Part shown: positions 1-10,934 of the stretch, piece after piece | How positions within the stretch are numbered: position 1 is the stretch's first letter | Layout of the letters: each line of letters begins with the position of its first letter | Assembly (NCBI GenBank): GCA_963966185.1 | Contig: CAWZYM010000409.1 | Location: 850,001 to 914,000, forward strand | Origin: Rhabditoides inermis | Taxonomy: Eukaryota; Nematoda; Chromadorea; Rhabditida; Rhabditidae | Direction: 5' to 3' | Length of the DNA: 64,000 nt | The notes under the pieces: model-generated | The model's database searches: none | The model's input: only the letters and a program-made list of their open reading frames with translations | What the model was told of the DNA's origin: nothing | Position numbers and translations under genes: made by a program

Positions 1-410
1 TCAATGAAGAAATTATCGCGAGAGAGCTTGCTGGAGCTTGCTGGTAATTCGCAGTGGAGCTGGCGCGTCGCGTGCTTGCAGAGCGGTTTGTGCGCGCGCC
101 ACTGTCCACTGTGCAACTATCCGAACCGTGCTGCGGTCCCGGTGATTGATGAGCGCCCGAACAGAGGCGTGGCGGTGACCCCTGCTGAGGCGGAGTCATC
201 ATCTCTGGGTACATTTTCACCGGCCGGACTGTCACTGGCGCTCCGCCTCTGTTTACTATGTGCCCTGCTCTCAACAATGTGGATGGATCCGAGACTATTG
301 ACTATAATGATGATGATGTCATGTTCATCCACTCGTCCCCCGCCGTATTCTCTACCCAGACGCCCCGGTTCGTCCCGCGTTTCCCAAGCGCAAGCTATTC
401 AAGGTGGGTT

Positions 411-459
<49 letters not shown>

Positions 460-487
460 AAGCGAGAGAGAGATGACTCATTTACAG

Positions 488-638
488 ACAGCCACAGATG
501 GCCCTCCGCCCAAGAGATTCGCCTCTTGGAGGAACATTCTTTTCATCGGTTGCCTTTCCCTTTACGTCTTCTATGCATGCGGCAAATGCCGATCGGAAGG
601 TGCAACCGCAACCCCCAAAATCAAGCGTGACGAGAACG
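488..638 (+). CDS. Putative internal exon of an unrecognised membrane protein, left palindrome arm
   Basis: Bounded by a TTTACAG acceptor and a G|GTAAGG donor. In the frame starting at 488 it reads TATDGPPPKRF then ASWRNILFIGCLSLYVFYAC, a likely transmembrane helix, then a Lys/Arg-rich tail. An upstream block (about 189-403) is open in another frame and includes DYNDDDVMFIHSS, but its phase does not join cleanly, so the rest of the gene is unresolved. The encoded residues are identical in the mirrored copy despite nearby changes, which weakly argues for constraint. Family unknown. Confidence 0.35.
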
Positions 639-1302
639 GTAAGGTGGTGACCCTCCTGGTTATGTGTGAGTTGTGCGTTAACAGTACTTTGCATCTCCGT
701 TTTGATTTATCCCATCCTCTCTCACCCTCTCTCTCTCCCTCTTCTAATCTTTCTCCCATTCGTTCACCGTTATGCGCGCGCTCTCTCTCTCTCTTCCCTT
801 TTCTCGCGCGTCCATACTCTCCCTCTTTCTCCTTCTTTTTTATGCGTGCGCTTTTCATCTCTTTCTCTCTCTCTCTCTTCCCTCCTCTCTCTCTTATCGT
901 TTATTGTAATCATGTCCACGCTTTGTTTATGATCCGTTTTCGTGTTTATTTATTGTCGTGTTTTCATCTCCCCACTTCTTCGAAAAACGTTTTACACACA
1001 AGTGTCTTTTCCATTTTGTCATATCCTACTAGAATATTCAATACGAGCGGTCGTATAAGGCGTCATATTATATTTCTACAAAATGTTATGAATGATAGTA
1101 AGGTGCTGAGCGCAGCAAATAACGGACAACTGGGTTAATTGAGATTATTTATAACATGCTTGAAAACAGAATAAGACTTGATCGAAAACATAAGAATACA
1201 CTTTTAAAACATGTTGAAATATTAAAGTTGTTATCCAAAATTAGAACAGCTGATAAGGCACGGAGTGAATTGGGTAAAGTAGGCAACGTGGTGGTACCTG
1301 TG

Positions 1303-1479
1303 CTATTGGCGACGGCGTTGGAGGCGATTCGCTAGGTGGGTGAGCACACAGGCACAGGCAGCAGCTACTACGATCAGAACAACTGTAGAGATAGCAAACA
1401 CGATAGCGAATGTCTTCATCAACTCTTCCTCTACCTTGAACTGATCAAACTTGACGAGTTCATTGGAGATCACGCCCAT
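1303..1479 (-). CDS. Small single-pass membrane protein ORF, left arm
   Basis: A 58-codon ATG-to-TAG ORF. It starts MGVISNELVKFDQFK, has one strong hydrophobic helix (about residues 24-46, including IVFAISTVVLIVVAAA) and ends in a basic NRLQRRRQ tail. It differs from its mirror copy at two residues. It may be a stand-alone micro-protein or the last exon of a gene crossing the palindrome centre: an AATAG acceptor lies just upstream of the ATG. No family recognised. Confidence 0.4.
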   Translation of the reverse strand: MGVISNELVKFDQFKVEEELMKTFAIVFAISTVVLIVVAAACACVLTHLANRLQRRRQ

Positions 1480-1496
1480 TGAAATCTCTATTCTAC

Positions 1497-1970
1497 TTAA
1501 AGGAATGTACCACTCTGAATTTTTTTATGTAAACTACGACTACCACGTAAAAGAACATGAAAATACAATTACTTTTCATCAATAAACTATAAGCTGAAAT
1601 GATGATAAGGTGTTGAAAACGCATCGCGAAGTTGTGAATTCCGTAGTGAGAAATACCGAAATATGCCGTAGATGCACTACGCACACTTCTAAAACCAGAA
1701 ATTTGTATGCTCATACGACTATCAATGATAATAATATGTGCATATACACAATAACATATGCAAAAATCCATTAAATAGTCTGCTTTGTGCGTACGGAATG
1801 TTCTACGGCGCATTCCGGCATTTCTCACTACGAAATTCGCGGTGTGTTTTCAACACCTTATCTTCATTTTCAGCATACAATTTATTGATGAAAAGTGATT
1901 GTATTTTCATGTTCTCTTACGTGGTAGTCGTAGTTTACATAAAAAAATTCAGAGTGGTACATTCCTTTAA
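1497..1970. mobile_element. TTAA-flanked MITE at the palindrome centre
   Basis: TTAA flanks both ends (1497-1500 and 1967-1970). The termini are inverted repeats starting AGGAATGTACCACTCTGAA, with complementarity running about 180 bp inward and a short non-palindromic core around 1,690-1,790. The termini match two other elements in this window (32,963-33,522 and 46,979-47,294). TTAA target duplication is the hallmark of piggyBac-type transposition; family assignment is inferred, and no transposase is encoded. Confidence 0.75.
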
Positions 1971-1987
1971 GTAGAATAGAGATTTCA

Positions 1988-2164
1988 ATGGGCGTGATCT
2001 CCAATGAAGTCGTCAAGTTTGATCAGTTCAAGGTAGAGGAAGAGTTGATAAAGACATTCGCTATCGTGTTTGCTATCTCTACAGTTGTTCTGATCGTAGT
2101 AGCTGCTGCCTGTGCCTGTGTGCTCACCCACCTAGCGAATCGCCTCCAACGCCGTCGCCAATAG
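1988..2164 (+). CDS. Small single-pass membrane protein ORF, right arm
   Basis: Mirror copy of the 58-residue ORF on the other arm, with Val for Leu and Ile for Met. The same hydrophobic helix and Arg-rich C terminus are present. The reading frame stays open in both diverged copies. Function unknown. Confidence 0.4.
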   Translation: MGVISNEVVKFDQFKVEEELIKTFAIVFAISTVVLIVVAAACACVLTHLANRLQRRRQ

Positions 2165-2826
2165 CACAGGTACCACCACGTTGCCTACTTTACCCAATTC
2201 ACTCCGTGCCTTATCAGCTGTTCTAATTTTGGATAACAACTTTAATATTTCAACATGTTTTAAAAGTGTATTCTTATGTTTTCGATCAAGTCTTATTCTG
2301 TTTTCAAGCATGTTATAAATAATCTCAATTAACCCAGTTGTCCGTTATTTGCTGCGCTCAGCACCTTACTATCATTCATAACATTTTGTAGAAATATAAT
2401 ATGACGCCTTATACGACCGCTCGTATTGAATATTCTAGTAGGATATGACAAAATGGAAAAGACACTTGTGTGTGAAACGTTTTTCGAAGAAGTGGGGAGA
2501 TGAAAACACGACAATAAATAAACACGAAAACGGATCATAAACAAAGCGTGGACATGATTACAATAAACGATAACAGAGAGAGGAGGGGAGAGAAAGAGAT
2601 AAAGAGATGAAAAGCGCACGCATAAAAAAGAAGGAGAAAGAGGGAGAGTATGGACGCGCGAGAAAAGGGAAGAGAGAGAGAGAGAGCGCGCATAACGGTG
2701 AACGAATGGGAGAGAGATTAGAAGAGGGAGAGGGAGAGGGTGAGAGAGGATGGGATAAATCAAAACGGAGATGCAAAGTATTGTTAACGCACAACTCACA
2801 CATAACCAGGAGGGTCACCACCTTAC

Positions 2827-2977
2827 CGTTCTCGTCACGCTTGATTTTGGGGGTTGCGGTTGCACCTTCCGATCGGCATTTGCCGCATGCATAGAAGACG
2901 TAAAGGGAAAGGCAACCGATGAAAAGAATGTTCCTCCAAGAGGCGAATCTCTTGGGCGGAGGGCCATCTGTGGCTGT
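2827..2977 (-). CDS. Mirror copy of the membrane-protein exon, right palindrome arm
   Basis: Reverse-complement counterpart of the exon at 488-638, with the same length (151 nt), acceptor, donor and translated residues. The adjoining GA-repeat intron differs in length between the arms, shifting the register by 4 bp. Function unknown. Confidence 0.35.
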
Positions 2978-3005
2978 CTGTAAATGAGTCATCTCTCTCT
3001 CGCTT

Positions 3006-3058
<53 letters not shown>

Positions 3059-3683
3059 AACCCACCTTGAATAGCTTGCGCTTGGGAAACGCGGGACGAA
3101 CCGGGGCGTCTGGGTAGAGAATACGGCGGGGGACGAGTGGATGAACATGACATCATCATCATTATAGTCAATAGTCTCGGATCCATCCACATTGTTGAGA
3201 GCAGGGCACATAGTAAACAGAGGCGGAGCGCCAGTGACAGTCCGGCCGGTGAAAATGTACCCAGAGATGATGACTCCGCCTCAGCAGGGGTCACCGCCAC
3301 GCCTCTGTTCGGGCGCTCATCAATCACCGGGACCGCAGCACGGTTCGGATAGTTGCACAGTGGACAGTGGCGCGCGCACAAACCGCTCTGCAAGCACGCG
3401 ACGCGCCAGCTCCACTGCGAATTACCAGCAAGCTCCAGCAAGCTCTCTCGCGATAATTTCTTCATTGAAATCGCTATGCGCCCATTCAATCGCAAAGCGG
3501 TCTGTGCGCGCCGCTCTCTCTGTGGGGCGCGCTGTGCAACAATCCGGGCCGTGCGCAGGCAGAGGTCATTGAGGTCACGCCTCCCGGGATTCAAAAATTC
3601 AATTCATTCACCACCTACTGTATTTGGCGCGTGGTCGTCTTGTTCTATTAACTTTTTTTTATTTTGTTTGTCTCGTTTATAGG

Positions 3684-3803
3684 ATGCCTCTTGTCGCAGT
3701 TAGTGAATTTCCCGTAGAAGCTCGTTCCTCGCTGGCAAAGGTGCTGCAGCTGAGACATATAGAAATGTACCAGAGCACGAATAGAGCAGGTAGTGGAGAA
3801 TAG
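3684..3803 (+). CDS. Possible short coding exon (39 codons), unrecognised
   Basis: An ATG lies one base after an acceptor-like TTTATAG and opens 39 codons (MPLVAVSEFPVEARSSLAKV...) ending in TAG. It has no GA-repeat content and looks more coding than its surroundings, but there is no homology or neighbouring exon to confirm it. Treat as a candidate only. Confidence 0.2.
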   Translation: MPLVAVSEFPVEARSSLAKVLQLRHIEMYQSTNRAGSGE

Positions 3804-3859
3804 TTAGATTAAAAGAAAAAAACTGGTAGACATTTAGACTCGTTGCTGAATCCGATTCA

Positions 3860-5030
3860 AAGCACGATTTCTATGGATAGTCTGATGGGCAGTAGTAACC
3901 ATCCAAACCTGCATATCTCACTGGATAGCGTTTCTGTTCGAATAGAGGGATCCTATTACCCTTTATTTTTATTTACCCTCTTTCGGGGGGGTATTACCCT
4001 CTTTCGGATCGTGTGATTACATCGTTTGCTTCGCTCTCTCACTCTCACTCTCCTCACACTCTCCTCGCTCGCCCTTTCCGGTCGTAAAGGTAAATATGTC
4101 TTGTAAAAAGAGGCCATGTGTGCTACTTTATTAAAAGATGTATTTACAGTTTCGAATCTGCGATCAACGTTTCACACCATGCGATCAACGTTTCACACCA
4201 TGTCTGCAGTAATTACGCCGATCAACTTCACTTCAAAAGCTCCCTTCAACACCACTTAAACCCAACAGCTCTCTTTAGAGCTAACTGAACCCAACAGCCC
4301 TCTTTAGGGCTACCCATTAGTGGAACAAACTTTTGTGCTGATCACACATAAAACTGATTAGCACCATGCATTGAGTGGAGTGTGCCCGTGGCGGTCGGAT
4401 ACAGAAAGAGAGAGGGATAGAGGAGAAGAAGAGAGGGGAGAACTTCCATGGCGGCTCACTTTATAAACTTTTAAGGATCCGCTTGCACCCCGCGAGCACA
4501 ATCAGAGCGTGTGCGCGCTTATCTCGCGCACTCATTAGCGAATTACTGCGCAACACGTGCGCACCTGTCTAGCGCACTTGGATTCGCGCACTCTGTGACC
4601 CACCTCAATTGACCTCTGTAACCTCTACTAATTAAATTCAAAATCATGAATAGAAAAATCAGTGAACCGTAACCTAGGTCAGTAGGTCATCTTGTCCCAT
4701 CGCCCCGTGACCTCTGGAGGGGTGGCCTCGGTGACCTCTGTGACCTTTAGACTAATTAAATTTGAATAATGAATAGAAAATCAGTGAACCGTGAACAGGG
4801 TCAGTAGGTCAAATTGTCCCATCGAGCTTACCATTACTACTACTTTTACAAACCGCATCGATTTGTGCAGTGATGTCAGTGTTGAGTGTGGCTTCTCTGA
4901 TCATCGTAATGTTTTGTTTTCTTTTGCATTCGGTCGTCTCCCCTCTCACCCGAAGCTCGATCGAAAGATCTACGCATTCCGGCGGGGGGACTATCGCCTT
5001 TTCTACTAAATGTCCTATTGTCTCTGTCCG
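3860..5030. other. Non-coding stretch with short repeats
   Basis: No convincing gene. A 21-bp unit (CGATCAACGTTTCACACCATG) is tandemly duplicated at 4,161-4,201. Two copies of a CCAACAGC(T/C)CTCTTTAG block lie at 4,261-4,310. Two related 'cagtgaaccgt ... ggtcagtaggtca' blocks lie at 4,660-4,690 and 4,783-4,812. Confidence 0.5.
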
Positions 5031-5039
5031 TCATTCCAG

Positions 5040-6250
5040 AGTCATAACTAGCTTCAAACTCAACCTATTCACATGAAACTTGGTAGAAAGTTGTATTCCT
5101 TTGCAAGGACGACGACAAAATTCAGGCACCTCTCAACTCCTCCTCTACGCCCTAATTTGGTCGAAAAACCACCAAAAATGACCAAAAAGAGCCGTTTTTG
5201 CACTCGTTCCGCGGTCATAACTCCGTTTCTACCGAACCGATTTGCGTCAAACTACGCAGAAAGTTTATATATTACTTCAGGATGCAGTCCACTTCGAGAT
5301 TACTCTCCAAATACACTCATTGCCTATATTTGGAAGAAAAACAACAAAAATCATCAATTTTGACGCGGCCCGCAGCGAAAGCTTCTCACCTAAGAACCAG
5401 TTTTGCTACTTGTTTCGTAATTATCTTCAAGAAATAGTTCTGTCACGAACCTGCAAGTTTCACCCTCATTGGTTACGGTGTGAGGAAAATATAGCCAAAT
5501 TAGCAAGAAATGCGCGCGCGCCCTCACCTCTCTTTTGCTATTTTTATTTTTGAGTATTTCTGCGGTCATAACTTGGTTTATACAGAGTCAATTTGCATGA
5601 AACTTTTCAGATATTCGAGTTTAAGTCTTCTGATGCAGTCCAATTTGTAACAGTTCTCAATTTTGCTTTCATTACCTCTTTTTTTATCGAAAAACGGTCA
5701 AAAATGGTCACTTTTGCACTTTTTCTTGTGTGTCCGCGGGCATATCTCCATTTCTACTGAACCGATTTGCGTTAAACTTTTCAGAAAGTTCACATTTTAC
5801 TTAAAGATGCAGTCCACTTCGTGATTACTCTCCAAAAAACATAAAAACCATTGATTTTGATGCTGTCCGCTGAGAAAGCTTCTCACCTAAGAACCAGTTT
5901 CGCTTCCTGTTTCGTAAATACTTTCAAGAAATAGTTCTGTCGCGAACCTGCAAATTTCACCCTCATTGGTTGGAGGGAGGAAAATATTTAGCAAAAGATA
6001 CATAATTAGCAAGAGATACGCGTGCGCCCTCGCCTCTGCGCCCTCGCCTCTTTTGCTATTTTGAGTATTTTCGTGTTCATAACTTGAATCATACTAAACC
6101 AACTTGTATGAAACTTAGCAGATAGTTGAGTCTACGTCCTCGGCTGTAGTCCACGTTGTGATTGTTCTCAATTTTGCTTTCATTATTCGGTTGAAAAACC
6201 ATCAAAGTCTCGCTGTCCGGCAGCGGAAGCTCCATGTCCAAGCAAAAGTT
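5040..6250. repeat. Degenerate tandem repeat, unit about 500-525 bp
   Basis: Matching blocks recur about 500-525 bp apart: 'gatgcagtccacttcg' at 5,282 and 5,807, and 'aagcttctcacctaagaacc' at about 5,378 and 5,875, followed by the same 'atagttctgtc..gaacctgcaa' segment. Each unit contains sub-repeats of the form 'gtcataact...accgaaccgatttgcgt'. No long ORF crosses it. Confidence 0.7.
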
Positions 6251-6279
6251 TTACTTCAATCTCTAGAAATGCATTGACA

Positions 6280-6327
6280 AAAAACGGAGAGAGAGGGAGA
6301 GAGGCAAAGTTAGAGAGAAGTATATAG

Positions 6328-6358
<31 letters not shown>

Positions 6359-6493
6359 AAGGCAGTGTTCGAGCGAATAAGAGTACTGTTGTTGTTGCAT
6401 TGACAACAGAAAAAAAAATGCGAGAGAAGACCTGAGAGAAGAAAAAAGAGGAAGAGAGGGAAAAAGAGGAAGAGTTAGATGAAAAGGGAAGGA

Positions 6494-6541
<48 letters not shown>

Positions 6542-6663
6542 AGAGAGAGAGAAATAAAGAGAAAGCAGAGAGAGAGAGAATGAGAGAATGAAAGAGGGAG
6601 AGAGGTTGCAGTATGTAGCAAAGCTGTCTGTTTTCGTAGCATTAACACTAAAAAAAATACGAG

Positions 6664-6701
<38 letters not shown>

Positions 6702-6760
6702 GGGAGGAGAGGGGAGAGAGAGGGAGAGAGAGAGAGAAGGAGGGGGGCCAATATTAGAGC
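6280..6760. repeat. GA microsatellite cluster
   Basis: Runs of (GA)n, short (TA)n and imperfect GA blocks separated by non-repetitive spacers. ORFs here encode only Arg-Glu or Ser-Leu dipeptide repeats and are not genes. Confidence 0.9.
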
Positions 6761-6859
6761 GATGCTGATTCGTTCCTGAGCGCATTTTATTTTTATGAAA
6801 AACAAAGGAAAGTATAGTTCAGAAAAAGAAATTTATAATGAGAATCATTAATCTATGAA

Positions 6860-7130
6860 TTCATAGACCTTGATAGCGGAAGCGCGCGGCAGCGTGCGGG
6901 TGCTCTTTCTGTATAAGCGAGGACATTTAAGTTCAGAAATATACATAGATCTACTGACTTGTACAACGGAGGTACGCGGCAGCTTACCAAAGCACTTGCA
7001 GACCAGTTATTATTATTTGTGCACCGCCCCTAGACCACATACTTATCAGTGCAATCAATACATCAATCGACTAATCTTCTCTACTTTAATAAACTGTTTC
7101 ACTCAAAATGTTATGAAATTGTAGATAAAC
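6860..7130. other. Intergenic; diverged copy of the 140-bp satellite motif
   Basis: Around 6,875-6,900 and 6,965-6,985 the pattern 'gcggaagcgcgcggcagcg' resembles the GC core of the satellite at 8,890-9,640. Nothing else recognised. Confidence 0.35.
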
Positions 7131-7265
7131 AGTATTATTGATCATAACAAAAACTTGTGTGCATTTCTATTCTTCTTATTTTCATGATCTAGAGCATTCG
7201 ACAGCGCACTCATCACCCCGACCGCACGGCAAGGTGAACGAGAGGGAGGAGAACTCAGATGGCGA

Positions 7266-7561
7266 TCACGGACACACCGATTCCATCTTGTCGACATTCC
7301 GCTTCCTCTCCGCCACGTCGCACAAAAAATGCAAATAAACACACCGGTGATTGCCATCAATAACGGCGAACTTGTCGTTCTTCTTCGAATTAATGAACAA
7401 AGAATTGTTGTCTCAGTCTCCTTTCGAAAGAACCTTTCAAACCAATTAAAATAAAATAAAAATACCATGCATACACCTACGTTCTCGAACTCCCAAACAT
7501 GGTTGTTGTCGACAACTTGAAAAGCTGGGCAAGATTCTAGCAACTTGATACAAATGTGTTT
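7266..7561 (-). CDS. Gene fragment with a V-I-D-G-N-H-R (ParB-like) motif
   Basis: Two exons join in phase: 7,561-7,477 (acceptor TTCAAAG, donor GTAG|GTGTAT) and 7,411-7,266 (acceptor ACTGAG, ending in TGA). The product end reads ...LLESCPAFQVVDNNHVWEF..., then KKNDKFAVIDGNHRCVYLHF and a charged tail. The string V-I-D-G-N-H-R resembles the nucleotide-binding motif of the ParB/sulfiredoxin-like fold; that assignment is an inference from one motif. A possible earlier exon ends at about 7,605 (donor TTACG|GTAACT) but its phase does not match. It lies next to a LINE relic, so it could be transposon cargo or a broken gene. Confidence 0.4.
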
Positions 7562-7804
7562 CTTTGAACAAATAATAAACAATTATAAAATAGCGATAGT
7601 TACCGTAAGAACACTTGGAATAAACTCGATTCACGACGTCTGCAACTCCTTTCACAAGACACGATAGTATGTAACGTCACGAGTCACGACACAGAAACGA
7701 TTCACGAAATAATAAAATTACAGTAACAGCTCGTATCTACGATACTCCCTCGTAAGTATCTACCGCAAAAATAACTTTCACAGTTCCATCTTATCGAAAA
7801 ACTT

Positions 7805-8135
7805 ACTTGGATCCAGTTGAGAAAATTCAAAGAAGTTTACAAAACGTTTTTGTCCGAATCTTGAGTATGATCAAAGACTGAAAGAACTTGATCTCAAACC
7901 TCTTTCACTGCGCAGAACAATCAAAGATGTTTGTACTGCACACAAGTATGTGTATGGTCAAGTTTGGGTGGACAAAGAAGACAATCCAATTGTATTGTAC
8001 TCAAAAGAATCTTCAATTCAGTCAAGGAGTAGAGGAAATGGACTGAAAATCTTCTCAAAATCAACCACTGCTCTCGAACAATCTTTTCTATATCACAGAG
8101 TTTGCACTGTACAAATCTGCCCGTAATCTTTTCAT
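7805..8135 (+). pseudogene. LINE (jockey/CR1-like) reverse transcriptase C-terminal relic
   Basis: After one frameshift near 7,843 the frame reads YDQRLKELDLKPLSLRRT and then SRSRGNGLKIFSKSTTALEQ, typical of the region downstream of the RT domain in non-LTR elements ('...RL..L.L.PL..RR...'). It stops at 8,129. No catalytic RT motifs remain. It is a 5'-truncated relic. Confidence 0.7.
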
Positions 8136-8639
8136 AACTCCTCCTGGTTTCCTTCCACGAAGTGATTTAGTCGAGGCGAGGCGACACCAAACAGTTGTCG
8201 CGGGCTGTTCAAGAAAACTAGGCAACCGTGTAAGGTCTCCCTTTACTACAACATGTATATAGGTGGCCACTACACTTCTACCAAAATTTGCATCTTTTTG
8301 TGACCTCTGACGCCCGCTATCAATTAAATTCCTCTAATCGACGTCGTTTTATTGCCCCGCGACGAGAGAGTGTGGCGAGGTGAGAGTGCGCCAGCTGCCA
8401 GTCTGTCTGCTGTTAGAGAAAGTAACAGTAAGTTGTGCAAATTAGCGAGAACATCACCATGCACTACGAAACAGCTCACCACACTCCAACAAACTGTGCA
8501 AATTTTATTTTCTGAGCACATACAATAAAACATTACTATATGCACTCACGTCATTCTATATTCAATCAGGGAAGTGAGGCGAGGCGAAATACTATGTAAC
8601 CTCCTATTCTCATCCTATACCTTTTCTCATCCCTCTCTT

Positions 8640-8643
8640 TTTC

Positions 8644-8700
<57 letters not shown>

Positions 8701-8754
8701 CCTCTCTCCCTCTCTCCCTCTCTCCCTCTCTCCCTCTCTTCCTCTCTTCCTCTC

Positions 8755-8818
<64 letters not shown>

Positions 8819-8825
8819 CCTCTTA
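8640..8825. repeat. CT microsatellite with (CCCTCTCT) variants
   Basis: Near-pure pyrimidine run of about 180 bp made of (CT)n blocks with CCTCTCTC and TTCCTCTC variants. Confidence 0.95.
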
Positions 8826-8889
8826 TATTTTATAATATTAGACCAGTGATAACTATAAGTTATACTTGGATTATAATAAATAATAATTG

Positions 8890-9640
8890 TCAACCAGCTA
8901 CTGATAGGCTTTTACCGCGGAGTGTGCCGGAGCGCCCTCTATGCGCATACGAAAGGTTGATAGATCAGAGAGTAGGAGAAAATGCATATCAGTATCAGTG
9001 ATCAATGTTTTATTATAATTACTGATCTACTGATCGGCTTTGACCGCGGAGGCGCGCGAAGCGTGCCGGAGCGCCCTCTATGTGCATACGAAAGATTAAA
9101 AGATCAGAGAGTCGGAGAAAATGCATATCAGTATCAGTGATCAATTTATTATTATATTTACTGATCTACTGATCGGCTTTGAACGCGAAGGCGCGCGAAG
9201 CGTTCCGGAGCGCCCTCTATATGCATACGAAAGGTTAATAGATCAGAGAGTCGGAGAAAATGCATATCAGTATCAGTGTTCAATATATTTATATAATTTA
9301 CTGATCTACTGATCGGCTTTGACCGCGGAGGCGCGCGAAGCGTGCCGGAGCGCTTTCTATGTGCATACAAGAAAGTGAAAGATCAGAGAGTCGGAGAAAA
9401 TGCTTATCAGTAGCAGTGATCATTATATCCTCATTATTACTTATCTACTGATAGGCTTTTACCGCGGAGGCGCGCGGTGCGTCCCGGAGCGCCCTCTATG
9501 TGCATACGAGAGAGTGAAAGATCAGAGAGTAGGAGAAAATGCATATCAGTATCAGTGATCAATATATTATTGTTATTACTGATCTGCTGATAGGCTTTGA
9601 CCGCGGATGCGCGCCGGAGCGCCTTCTATGAGCATAGTAA
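8890..9640. repeat. Tandem satellite, about 140-bp unit, six copies
   Basis: Each unit has the core 'ctgat(c/a)ggctttgaccgcgg' followed by 'aggcgcgcgaagcgtgccgg', 'agcgccctctatgtgcatac', then an AT-rich 'atgcatatcagtatcagtga' segment. Core positions are about 8,903, 9,032, 9,171, 9,311, 9,450 and 9,590, giving spacings of 129-140 bp. Units differ by substitutions. The GC core recurs singly near 27,225-27,270. Confidence 0.9.
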
Positions 9641-9885
9641 ACATAATATCTGTACAAAACCAGTAACTATCAACCAGATACTGATAGACTGTGACCGTTT
9701 CTAAGTATTTGAATATACTGAAAAAAATAGGTAAATAAATAAAGATCAGCCATCTACTGGAAGACTGACAACAACACTTCTAGCACAGCTCCTAATAGCA
9801 CTTCCAGAGCACATAGCAAGTCAATCTATTTATCAATCGATAGATAATTTTCTCCTATATTTTATACCTATATTTCTAGCGCGCA

Positions 9886-10934
9886 ATGCGCGCTAGTCGC
9901 AGAGCAAATGAATGTCTTGCATCTATCGATTGGTTCTCTGAACTACAGCCCCACATACACAATGTGCAAACCATTTACAACAAGTTCACTGAGATTGTTG
10001 CATGTGTGATTGACAATACTATCCCGCCCGTTTCGGATCGCAGAACTATTCCTCGGCGCATAGCTAGGCTTTACAAGTACAAAAAATCAGTATGGGCAGC
10101 AGAAGGAAACTCTGCTCGCTACAAAGCCATAGTCAAGCGAATCGAAAAGGTTTGCCGCCGAGGAAGAGTTTTGCGTGAAAAGCGACTTCTGAGAAACAAG
10201 AGCAGTTTCTTTTCATACATGAAGAAATGCTCAAGATCTTCCGTGCATGTTCCCTCTCTTTTGTGTGGTGACCAGGTGGCAGACACTGCCAGTGCCAAGG
10301 CCGCCATGCTCTCTGCGCAGTACAGGTCCGTCTTCGTCCGCGACGACGGCCGTCTGCCAAAGTGCACCAAGCGCACCTCACAATCTCTCGATAATGTCAC
10401 ATTTCCTGCATGGCGAGTAGAGAAGACTCTTCTTTCTCTCCAAGCAAAGGTCAACCGCACACCAGAAGGGATCCCTGCTATCTTTCTCAAAAATACTGCT
10501 ACAAGTCTTGCCTTTCCGCTTTCGATTATTTTTTCTTTTTCCATGCACTCAGGCGATATCCCATCACAGTGGAAAACTGGTTGTGTCACCCCTCTTTTCA
10601 AAAAGGGTAAAAAGTCCGACCCTTCCAACTACAGACCCATCTCCCTCACATCCGCCGTGTCCAAGTGCATGGAAAGAATGATCAAAAGAGAGCTCACTTC
10701 TTTCCTTTCTGCTAACAAACTACTCAGCGAGGCGCAGTGGGGATTCCGGGAGAAACGGAACACTACTGCACAGCTTGCATCTTTTATTTCTCTACTGACA
10801 TCTGCCAAGAGTAAAAACATGTGCAGTGATGTACTGTACATAGACTTTGCCAAGGCCTTCGATTGCGTTCCATTTCCCAAGCTTCTATCCAAGATTAGCA
10901 GTTACGGCATTGTTGGTGCACTGCATGCATGGCT
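9886..10934 (+). pseudogene. LINE reverse transcriptase, N-terminal half
   Basis: About 350 codons. Visible RT features are the finger motif PLFKKGKKSDPSNYRPISLT, the block QWGFREKRNTTAQLAS and the first catalytic aspartate block YIDFAKAFD. The ORF begins at an ATG just after an in-frame TAG; the true start of the element is lost. It ends inside the inserted transposon. Confidence 0.9.

Larger units (their letters stand above)
1..3468. repeat. Large palindrome (inverted repeat, arms about 1.5 kb)
   Basis: Bases 1-1496 and 1971-3468 are reverse complements of each other; base 1 pairs with 3468 and the pairing stays in register within about 4 bp to the centre. The arms differ by scattered substitutions and GA-run length (for example codons Leu/Val and Met/Ile in the mirrored small ORFs), so they are not one read folded on itself. 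The centre is a 474-bp MITE. The left end is cut by the window edge, so the palindrome may be longer. A smaller nested inverted repeat lies at 3,343-3,406 versus 3,492-3,556. Confidence 0.95.

Noticed and set aside
404..1138. Long ORFs rich in Arg-Glu, Ser-Leu or Cys-Val dipeptides here and at many other places (for example 8,574-8,893, 11,749-12,203, 19,853-20,218, 28,880-29,403, 55,201-57,350)
   Set aside because: They are translations of GA/CT or GT microsatellites in all frames, with no splice logic or conserved domain.
8890..9640. CRISPR-like repeat array
   Set aside because: Spacers are not unique; units repeat along their whole length, and the sequence is eukaryotic.
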